DNA of 11,101 nucleotides from Obelidium mucronatum (Eukaryota > Chytridiomycota > Chytridiomycetes > Chytridiales > Chytriomycetaceae). Below the pieces are notes generated by a model. The model saw only the letters and a program-made list of their open reading frames with translations. It did no database searches and was not told the origin of the DNA. Position 1 is the first letter of the stretch. Every line of letters begins with the position of its first letter. Of this stretch, positions 1 to 7,876 are shown piece after piece. The DNA lies in contig JAIVFH010000660.1 of NCBI GenBank assembly GCA_025765595.1, positions 1 to 11,101 of the forward strand. Reading direction: 5' to 3'. Made by a program: the position numbers and the translations under genes.

Positions 1-3000
1 CAAGGATGGAGTCAACTTCAAATTCTAATTGACCATCAACTTCGACTGGAGGTAGTGGAGGATTCGTAAACCCAGGAACAATGTCTTTTGTCTTGGGCTC
101 TAAAAGCGAAACGTGAAAGACTGGATGTATTTTCATGGACGTCGGAAGCTTAAGTCGGTAAGCGACTGGATTGATAACTTGTTCAATTTTGAAAGGACCA
201 AACTTCTTATCGTCAAACTTAGAAGTAGGGCGTCGAGTCTTGATATGACGGCGGTCAAGGAAAACAAGGTCGCCAACCTTGAGGTTTGGTGTTGGAAGAC
301 GGCGATTGTTGGCGGAGGCGGTATATGATGCTTGGGCTTCACGTAAGTTTGCTTGTAAGTTTTGAAGTATTGTGTCTAATTCCTTAATTCTATCTTCGGC
401 AGCGGGAACTATAGGATCTCGAATAACCGTTAAGTCAAAGAGCGGATGATGTCCAGTATTCGCATAGAATGGAGTCATGCCGGTGGATGAATTAATCGTA
501 TTGTTGTAAGTGAATTCCGCAAGTGCAAGGTGAGGAAATGCCCAATTATCTTGTTGATAGTTGCAGTAGATTCGGATATATTGTTCTAAAACTTGATTTA
601 CTACTTCTGTAGAACCATCGGACTCTGGATGGAAAGCGGATGAAAGATTCACTTTCGAACCAAGTAGTTCGTGGAATCGTTTCCAAAACGCAGAAACAAA
701 TTGAGGCCCGCGATCGGAAACAATGGAGCGTGGAGAGCCATGATGTCGGAACACATTGTCAAGAAATAAATCCGCAGTTCCTGATGAGGTGATAGTCTTG
801 TTTGTTGGGATGAAATGGGCTTGTTTACTAAGACGGTCTTTAACAACCATAATAGCATCAAACGATTGAGAAACTGGAAGGTCGGTGATAAAGTCGATGG
901 ATATATCCCACCAACGCTCAGCCGGAACCGGAAGAGGCTGGAGCAACCCGAACGGAGCATGACGGGAGGGCTTGGCACGTTTACAGGTATCGCAATTATT
1001 TATGAGGCGCTTGAGAGTCTTACGCATATGAGGCCAGTAGAAATCACGGGATATGAGCTCGAGAGTCTTGGCAAGTCCAAAATGACCAGCAGTAGCAGAA
1101 CAATGGCGATTTTGGAATACTTCAATCTGGAGCTCAAGTGTTGGAATAACTATGAGGTCTTGATAAAACAGTAAGTTGTCTTGAAAATCATAGTCCGAGG
1201 AGAGACGTTGGTTAACTAAGTCTTGATACAGGGATGAGGCTAGAGTGGCGGCTTGAAGACGATGAATAAACCCAGGATCAGATGTTTGAACAGAGATGGT
1301 GGAGACGGAGACATGTTGGAAGATCTGAAGATAATTTGTGGAACGGAAGTCTTGAGCTTGAAAGTCGGAACGGCGAGAAAGAATGTCGGCCTTGCCGTTA
1401 AGACGACCAGGGCGGTGGAGAATACGGAAAGCAAAGTCAGACAATGTTTGATACCATCGATATTGGCGTCGGGAGAGTTGAGTGGCAGTGGTGAAACGTT
1501 CAAGATTCTTGTGGTCAGAGAACACAAGTGTTGGGGATTCTGGATCGGCTGGAAGTAGGTAATGACGCCACACAACAAAGGCTTCATGAATTGCTAACAA
1601 TTCTTTGTCATGTGTATCATAGTTGATTTCGGCAGGAAGAAACTGGCGTGAGTGGAAGGCGACTGGATGAAGAATGCCATCGTTGTCATACTGCGAAAGT
1701 ATTGCGGCAAGAGCGAAATCCGATGCATCAGTTTCGACAATAGCAGGTTTCGAGAAGTCAAACAGCTTGAGTGTGGGAGCGGTGGAGAATGCGGATTTGA
1801 GAAATAGAAAGGACTCTTGAGCAGCATCGGGCCAATGGAACTTGATGTCTTTTCGGGTGAGTTGAGTGAGTGGTCGTACTATGTCCGAGAAACCTAATAC
1901 AAAACGACGATAGAAGTTTGCGAACCCGAGAAACATTTGGATGTCTTTGACGGACTTGGGAACTGGCCAATCGGATACAGCAGTGACTTTGGAGGGATCC
2001 ATTTTGATTCCATCAGCGGAGACAATCATGCCGAGGAAATCAACTTCAGGAAGATGGAAGGAACACTTGGCGGGGTTGACAGTGAGAGAATTCTGGCGAA
2101 GGCGTTCAAGGACTTGTTTGACGTGTTGTTCATGTAAGTCTTCATTTTCCGAAAAGATGAGTATATCATCAAGGTATATGACAACACAAACACCAATTAG
2201 ATCCGAGAATATGTCATTGAGGAAGAACTGGAACGCAGCAGGAGCGTTTGAGAGACCAAAAGGAATGACGTTATACTGGTAATGTCCAAATTTACAGCGA
2301 AAGGCAGTTTTCCACTCATCACCTTTCTTGATTCGTACTAGGTGATAAGCGTCAGGGAGGTCGAGATGGGTGAATACGCGTGATTTTCCGAGCTTGTCAA
2401 GGAGATCCTGAGAGAGAGGTAACGGGTAACGATTCTTCTTGGTAATGAGATTAATACGGCGGTAATCAACACAGAGTCGAAAGCCACCGTTGGGCTTGGG
2501 AACAAAGAAACAAGGTGCAGCGACTGGAGATGTGGATGGAGAGATCCACTGGTGAGCAAGTGCCTTGGCAAGGTATTCTTGGAGAACCTGTTCCTCTTGG
2601 GGAGAGAGCGGGTAAATCTTGCCTGGCGGTGGGAGCTTAACATTACCGTCCGTGTCACGTTCAAACTCGAGGGCCAAGTCGTACGGTCGGTGCGGAGGTA
2701 ACGTTGTTGGAGGCGGGTCGGTCTTGAGTGAGAATACGTCCGCAAAAGTGGAATACTTGATTGGGACGCCCCGTGGATCAAGAGGTAAGAGAGTCTTGGC
2801 GTAATCCTTCTTATTAAGCACGGCATTGATTGAAACGGTTGGAAGACCATTTTCCTTTGCAGGAGTGATGTCCAAAAGAGCAACAAAGACGTCGGACCGG
2901 TATTTTCGGGCAAGCCCGAAGAACGCAGGCGCGTTAAGTAGCTCAATGTCCGTCGCAGCACAAGTCGTTGGCGGTTTAGGAGGAGTTGGCAGACCCTGAT

Positions 3001-3550
3001 TAGAGAGTGGAATAGGAGACTGAACACTTGTGAGGTGAGCCAGTTTTGCACAGGATTCATCTGAAAACGTTAATTGTAGAGTTTTCCAGTTGACTGTAGG
3101 GTTGTGCATGCGCATCCACGGGAGACCAACTATAATTGGAGTCGCTGAGTCGAGAGAGGTGACTAAGAATTGAAGTTTTTCTTGGTGTGACCCTAACTTC
3201 ATGGTTATTGGAGCAGTCTTGAAACGTATAAGACCCGTAGAAGATCCATTATAGGCGGAGACAGAGTATGGAGTCTTGAGAGTGAGTAATGGAATATTGT
3301 GGCGTGATACAAAATTTACGTCAATTAACGCAAATCCTGTACAGCCATCATCAACAAAAACGCGAGTAGAAACAGTTACTGGCTGGGCCGAGTTCGTGAA
3401 GAAGAGTTCCGCCGGTAGTAAGATCTTTTCTTCCGATAGAGACGAACTGGAGATGGAGGAGACTCGTATCGCCGAGCATTGCAGCACACTTAGCGGCGTT
3501 GGTTGTTGCGAGACTGGTAAGCCTTGCTCTTTTGCAGATTGGAACAAAGA
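1..3550 (-). CDS. pol: Retrotransposon Pol polyprotein (PR-RT-RNaseH-IN-chromodomain), partial at its C-terminus
   Basis: The frame opens after a TAA at 3553-3551 and has no stop to the window edge, about 1183 codons. Counting from 3550: aspartic protease with a D-D-G catalytic triplet near residue 67 (3352-3344) in place of the usual D-S/T-G; reverse transcriptase with YLDD near residue 459 (2176-2165); RNase H with DASD near 608 (1729-1718), Glu near 650 and SDHKN near 678; integrase with an H-H-CDTC zinc site (CDTC at 994-983) and a D-D-35-E triad at residues 886, 946 and 982 (895, 715, 607), the last two exactly 35 residues apart. A GPF motif (199-191) and EFEVDSIL at the edge open a chromodomain, which steers integration to marked chromatin in relatives. 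There is no start codon at the beginning: expression needs a -1 shift from gag in the 61-nt overlap. Confidence 0.93.
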
Positions 3551-4464
3551 TTAACATCCCTTACACCACCACAGGTTGTGTTTCCGCAATAAACACACAA
3601 ACCTTGGTCTCGGCGTTGTTGTTTTTCCACATCGGTAAGTTTCTCCCGCACCTTTCCTTTTTGTTGGACAGAAGTGGCGTCTATGTCCATTGGCTTGGGA
3701 CCATTGGGGTCATGATTGGAAAAACGCGAGGATTGGGTGCCTGAACGCGGATAGGACTGGGAACGGTGAGTGGTGCGATGGAGATGGAGCGCGTCATCGT
3801 ACTTGATGGCCGCGGTCATTAATTCGGCAAGAGACTTCGGTTCTGGTTGTAAGCCAAGTAGATGAAGTTGGACTTCAGGCTTGAGACCTTCTTGGAACAG
3901 TAACATCTTAGCGGCTTCGTCAATTTGGACTCGGGCGGAAAGTTGGATAAAGCGAGTCGCGTAGGCTTGTGCAGATTTAACTTGCTTGAGACGACGTAGA
4001 TCGGTGAAGGCTTTGTTCTGGTGAGTAGTAGTATCTTGTCCGAACGTTGCCTTGAATTCACGTTCAAAGTCTGCTAGAGAGCTGGGAAGCAAGTCGAGGG
4101 ACTCGTATGTGGCTTCGAACCACTTGAAGGCGTCACCGCGGAGAAAGGAGACCATATAGATGATCTTGTCAACATCAGTAGCAAATGCGCTGGGATTGGA
4201 CAGGAAAACCAGGTGATTCTGGGATATAAAGGTAAGAGTTTCATCACGAGAACCGTGGAATTCCTTTGGCTTGTTAATCTTGATTTTTGAGGAAGCAGCA
4301 GAAGATTGTGGAACCGGAACTTGTTCAGGACGACGGCTCAGGTGTTGGAACTGGACTTGAATGTTTCTAACAGTGTCCTGTAACTCTCGCATAGCTTCGA
4401 ACATGTTGGCAGGAGTCATTTGTGGATCTTGATCGAGGTGCATTGGCGTACCGAAAGCAGACAT
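3490..4464 (-). CDS. gag: Retrotransposon Gag protein (324 aa)
   Basis: Structural protein that should assemble the virus-like particle and bind element RNA in the cytoplasm. The ATG at 4464 is 37 bases inside the LTR end and is the first start of the frame. Residues about 80-230 resemble the retrotransposon Gag core, with a KWFEATYES segment and an F-x-x-LRRLKQ segment typical of the family. A basic, Ser/Arg/Gln-rich stretch follows. Near the C-terminus there is a cysteine cluster (CVYCGNTTC, then a Cys nine residues on) where a CX2CX4HX4C zinc knuckle is expected. The histidine position holds a cysteine and the last spacing is longer. The stop codon lies 58 bases into the open pol frame, so Pol is likely made by a -1 shift. 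Confidence 0.9.
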   Translation of the reverse strand: MSAFGTPMHLDQDPQMTPANMFEAMRELQDTVRNIQVQFQHLSRRPEQVPVPQSSAASSKIKINKPKEFHGSRDETLTFISQNHLVFLSNPSAFATDVDKIIYMVSFLRGDAFKWFEATYESLDLLPSSLADFEREFKATFGQDTTTHQNKAFTDLRRLKQVKSAQAYATRFIQLSARVQIDEAAKMLLFQEGLKPEVQLHLLGLQPEPKSLAELMTAAIKYDDALHLHRTTHRSQSYPRSGTQSSRFSNHDPNGPKPMDIDATSVQQKGKVREKLTDVEKQQRRDQGLCVYCGNTTCGGVRDVNLCSNLQKSKAYQSRNNQRR

Positions 4465-4488
4465 CTTGAGGGCAGCAGATATTGATAG

Positions 4489-4498
4489 AGTTCAATAC
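4489..4498 (-). other. Primer-binding site, self-priming type
   Basis: Two bases after the LTR end the minus strand reads GTATTGAACT (4498-4489). It is exactly complementary to AGTTCAATAC at 4619-4610 in the LTR, the predicted first bases of the element's own mRNA. It does not start with TGG, as a site matching a tRNA 3' CCA end would. Tf1 of fission yeast and its sushi relatives prime reverse transcription by folding the mRNA 5' end onto such a site. The complementarity is seen directly; the mechanism is inferred from that family. Confidence 0.75.
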
Positions 4499-4609
4499 GA
4501 TGTTAGATTCGTGAACTAAACTTGAATTGGAAACGCGAGAATAAGCTGGGCTCAAGATGGAGAATCGTTCAACAGCTTGAAAAGGGGATTTAAAATAGAA
4601 GATTCAACT

Positions 4610-4619
4610 GTATTGAACT
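4610..4619 (-). other. Predicted start of R / self-primer sequence
   Basis: Minus-strand AGTTCAATAC, the partner of the primer-binding site at 4489-4498. It sits about 34 nt downstream of the TATAAAT box. It also overlaps a small hairpin-forming repeat, with TTCAA and TTGAA arms at 4613-4617 and 4603-4607. That local fold would compete with, or present, the primer sequence. Confidence 0.65.
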
Positions 4620-4646
4620 AAAGAACTGACAATAAAAGATATCTGA

Positions 4647-4653
4647 ATTTATA
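4647..4653 (-). promoter_or_regulatory. LTR TATA box
   Basis: The minus strand reads TATAAAT from 4653 to 4647 inside the LTR. It lies about 34 nt upstream of position 4619, where the self-priming complement begins. A TATA box about 30 nt before the start site is usual, so the mRNA 5' end is predicted at or very near 4620-4619. Confidence 0.65.
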
Positions 4654-4783
4654 GTAAAACTGAAATAGAACTGAATAGAATTAAAAGGAAAGTTTTGAGA
4701 ATTGCCACGTAGGATTTCGGGCCAAAATTGGAGATTGTAATTGATGTGGAAAAGTAAACCAAAATGCTGAGTAGTTCATAACA

Positions 4784-4788
4784 CAGTG
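4784..4788. other. Candidate target-site duplication (one copy)
   Basis: The five bases next to the LTR border are CAGTG. Ty3/gypsy integrases usually duplicate 4-6 bp of target. The second copy would flank the 3' LTR outside the window, so this is a position to test only. Confidence 0.35.
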
Positions 4789-4799
4789 ATCGTCCCCTG

Positions 4800-7779
4800 A
4801 TGCCTGACCCATCAAAGACTCCGCCGCAGGGAAAAAGCGTATCAAATCTTCCAGAAATACCTTTGCATGTGACAATCGGTCTTAAATGGGAATCTCAAGA
4901 TTATGTTCACGCGGCAAAGCTTGATGAGTTGAAGAAAAGCCAAGAAGAGTTGATTGTAATTCCTGGGCCTAAAACAATATCAGATCAAAATCTGCAGCAG
5001 CGGAAAGGGTCAAAGGAAAATATCGTTTCGCGATATATTAGTCGCTCATCAATTGATTCCAACGACACGTTACCCATGTACAACACTGATAAAAAAGTCT
5101 CACCAGAGCTGCTAGAGACGACATCAGGAGCCGAAAATACCCGAGTTCTAATCATCGTTGCTAATCCAGACGAGGAACCAGTCGACGAATTGACGATGAC
5201 ACCACTAAAAGCCCCAGTGCCTCGCCGCCAATCTCTTTCAGATAAATTGCTATCTGCGAACCGAAGGAGATCATCGGGAATGTCCACTTTTTTGGAAGGG
5301 AGAAGACTCAGTTTTAATCCCACTTCAAATCTCGAAGAAACGCCAGAGAGTGTATCGAAAAGCCAGATTGTGACAAAAAAAGCCAAATGGGAGAAGATTC
5401 GGCAACAGACGTTGCGAGAAAGTACTCCAATTCAAGGTCGAAAGCTTTCCTCCGTACTTCAGGCCGCATTTCCAGAAATCCAAAGGAAAATCAAGGAGGA
5501 AAAATCGGCAAAGGCAAAGCAGAACTGGGACAAAGTTAGAGCTGTTGTGTTTGCCCCGAAAGATGAGACTGGAAAGAAAAAAAGAAACACCAAGTTGGCA
5601 ACTCTGATGATAACTGTGCTACCGGACATTGCGACACTCCATGCCAAAATTCATGCACCTGTCATTCAAGATAAATCTGTTACTCCATATAACAACTTTG
5701 GGTCGTTTTGCCACTGGTTCTTCATGTGCCCGGCATTTGACGACCGTGGTGCTTATATTTCAATCAGAAAGTATCATGGGGTGGAATATCGGCGGCACAA
5801 GTTTTTAGTTGATGGGTTGAACCCAATGTCGATTTTTTATTCCACAATTCATTTGGGACTGATTTGTAAATTTCAGACTACTTTCCTTTACTGCTGCCTC
5901 TAAAACTAATTCATCTTCATATTTTCAGTTCTCTGCCTTATTTTCCTGATTTTGTTGCCATACCAAGCAGCGTACTATGATAATGTCGAAACTCAAAAAA
6001 CTCTCTCTTGGATGTAAAACTTTCTTTCATCTTTCATTGAAACTTTCGCTCATAAATAGTGTTTCTAGCGTATCTGCTTGCATGCTGGTGGATTCTGTTC
6101 TCAACAGTCTGACACCAAGAAAACCCAAGAAAACTGACTCGCAATTCAAACTCAAAAGACCTTCATTGAGTACTTGGTTTCCAAAATATGTTAGAGACAA
6201 TGGGCTGGTGGATGTTATAACAATGGTGAGAGCGTTTCGGTTCGGATCCTTTTTGTTTAACTTTGACAAAGATCCCTTGGATTCAAGCGGTTCCTTTCAG
6301 TGCAGCATCATTACCTCTTTGTACACTGATTTTGCTGAGAACCATGCGGCTGCCATCTATGATGGCGAGATCACCCTTGTTTATCATAATACAAGCCAGA
6401 ATTCAGAGTATCGGTGGAATAGGCAATATTCTCGCAAGAATTATACCAGTTGGAATTACAGTTATTATATTTATTCATATTCAAGCGTGCGTCGTGTATT
6501 ATGTTGGCCGGTTGACTGACTTTACAACTTGGGACACTCAATTTGATCATTGGAGACTGTACCAAGGAGGCGGAGGTGTTGAGTCTGCGCCCGTGTTCGA
6601 GCGCTATATTTGGATGCTGTCGCAAGTGAGTGATTATTTGCGTTTGTTATCGAGGGTTTTAAGTTTAAAATATCATCTAGTCGATGGGAAACACGGTGAT
6701 TTGCAGGCATTTCTGGCGCTTTGTATTTCTACTAATTTTTCTTATTTTTCCATGTTCGGTTAGTTTCCGATGACTTTCAAGTAAGCGGTATTTGAGTATA
6801 TTGGCTGACTCTCGCTCACATCTGAGTTTAGACCACAGACAATTGCTGAACAAGTGACGACATTGCTCTTCATTGTTACTGGAGCTATTCTGGTTTGTGA
6901 ATTTTTCTAGTGTTTTTCTCATAAGTTCTAAAACACCGTATACTTCAGTATGCCACATTTGTTGGTTTGATATCTTCGGCGGCAATCTCTTTCGATGCTT
7001 CGGGAAAGCTATATCGTCAAAAAATTGATGAGCTCACAGATTATCTCACATGGAAGAATATTGATGCACAAACTCAGCGAAAACTGCTCAACTACTACGA
7101 ATTCAAGTATAGAGGAAAATATTTTGAGGAGCGAAGTCTGCTGGCGGATATGAATGAGTCGTTGAGAATGGTTGGTTCAGAAATTTGCCACTCAACTTCC
7201 TTTCAAACAATAACAAACCAGGAGCTGGCCTCGATCAACTCACGACAACTCATTGAAAAAGTTCCCTTTTTGAAGCGAGATATGAAGGATGGGCGAGATA
7301 ATATATATCTTGGGAAAATAGCAACCGCATTGAATCCAATTTACTTTATTCCTGGAGATTATATTGTGAATCAGGGAGAACAAGCAACGGAGATGTTTTT
7401 TATCCTTACGGGGAAGGTATAATGTCATTTATTTCCCGCCAATACCAACAGTTACTCTCATAGGTGAATATTCAAGTAAATGGAGTTGTTGTGACAGCAT
7501 TTAGTGATGGAGCATTCTTTGGAGGTTGGGGAGGCAGCATTATCTTAGATGTACAATTAAACGATAAAAGCAGAGGTTGCATTGATTGCGAACATTCCAC
7601 GAACTGCGTCTGTACAAGCAATCACAACCTGTCATTTGTACAGCCTCTCTGCAAAAGACTTTGGGGCGATTATCCAAGAGTTTGACGATATGAAGCAACG
7701 CATTGATCAAATCTATGAAGAACGGATGGCGAAAGTGCGAATGGAACAAGGTGACGCTCATAAATTTATTGTCTGTTGA
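4800..7779 (+). CDS. HCN/CNG-like cyclic-nucleotide-gated channel, 11 exons
   Basis: Exons: 4800-5865, 5929-6013, 6069-6225, 6272-6625, 6681-6695, 6764-6780, 6832-6892, 6949-7170, 7222-7416, 7464-7524, 7574-7779. All introns are GT-AG and 46-68 bp, phases agree, and the total is 2439 nt (812 aa). A disordered N-terminus (about 1-290) holds several R-R-x-S sites. S1 is near 346-372 (LCLIFLILLPYQAAYYD), S2 near 384-398, S3 near 429-441 (VDVITM/IPW), S4 near 455-470 with few arginines, S5 near 490-513, pore near 550-566 (SMGNT/FPMTFK), S6 with GAILYATFVG. A C-linker (RQKIDEL, NYYEFKYRGKYF) follows. The cyclic-nucleotide-binding domain has PGDYI, FFGEVALI and PRTAS, whose Arg normally holds the cyclic phosphate. 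It is a plasma-membrane cation channel by family. The filter lacks GYG, so selectivity cannot be predicted. The ATG is 16 bp from a retrotransposon LTR and has a weak -3 context (C), so the native start may be lost. Confidence 0.88.
6626..6831 (+). other. Pore-coding micro-exons of the channel gene
   Basis: Exon 5 (6681-6695, 15 nt, coding SMGNT) and exon 6 (6764-6780, 17 nt, coding FPMTF plus two bases of a Lys codon) are set between introns 6626-6680, 6696-6763 and 6781-6831. Donors are GTGAGT, GTGATT and GTAAGC; acceptors are CTAG, TTAG and TTAG. Intron 6696-6763 has a CTAAT-like branch site and a pyrimidine tract. This is the only arrangement I found that keeps all phases and gives a pore the same length as HCN channels from the pore-helix Tyr to the filter. 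Confidence 0.7.
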
Positions 7780-7864
7780 ACTGATATAGTGGTGAAACAC
7801 TCCAGCCGCCCAAATGTTGATGTCAAACACATCCTGATGACAAAAATGTACAAATATAGAAAAA

Positions 7865-7870
7865 AATAAA
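7865..7870 (+). terminator. Probable polyadenylation signal of the channel gene
   Basis: AATAAA lies 85 bases after the channel stop codon and only 6 bases before the ATG of the MYND gene. The channel 3' UTR and the downstream 5' UTR must therefore overlap or be extremely short. Confidence 0.4.
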
Positions 7871-7876
7871 GTAAAA

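Larger units (their letters stand above)
1..4783 (-). mobile_element. Ty3/gypsy LTR retrotransposon (chromovirus), 5' part, cut by the window edge
   Basis: The element runs on the minus strand in the order LTR (4783-4501), leader with primer-binding site (4500-4465), gag (4464-3490), then pol in the -1 frame (from 3550 to position 1). The pol domain order protease, RT, RNase H, integrase is the Ty3/gypsy order. A GPF module followed by the start of a chromodomain at positions 24-1 places it among the chromoviruses. The end of pol, the polypurine tract and the 3' LTR are outside the window. Gag and pol have no internal stops over about 4.4 kb, which suggests a young, possibly functional copy. 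Lineage within the chromoviruses is inferred only from the self-priming layout (Tf1/sushi-like) and needs a tree. Confidence 0.95.
4501..4783 (-). repeat. 5' LTR, 283 bp
   Basis: On the minus strand the repeat begins TGTTATGAAC at 4783 and ends GAATCTAACA at 4501, giving perfect 5-bp terminal inverted ends TGTTA/TAACA with the usual TG...CA borders. It lies directly upstream of the gag leader. If transcription starts near 4619 (see the TATA box entry), U3 is about 164 bp (4783-4620) and R plus U5 about 119 bp. The matching 3' LTR would be beyond position 1, so identity between the two LTRs cannot be assessed here. The borders rest on the inverted ends and on the position of the primer-binding site. 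Confidence 0.85.

Noticed and set aside
815..2804. Several plus-strand open frames of 60-120 codons opposite pol
   Set aside because: They lie antisense to a continuous Pol frame with all domain motifs and show no recognisable domains themselves.
2338..3060. A 240-codon minus-strand frame inside pol
   Set aside because: It is a frame-shifted shadow of the true pol frame, which over the same bases gives the protease-RT linker and the N-terminal RT.
4465..4500. A tRNA-type primer-binding site next to the LTR
   Set aside because: The sequence after the LTR does not start with TGG, whereas an exact self-complement is present.
6707..6722. Exon reading AFLAL before FPMTF in the channel pore
   Set aside because: It needs an unexplained extra base to stay in frame. 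The 6681-6695 exon (SMGNT) fits all phases and the HCN pore length.
6626..6763. A single 138-bp intron joining LSQ directly to FPMTF
   Set aside because: It is phase-compatible but shortens the pore helix by five residues relative to HCN channels and is twice the size of the other introns.
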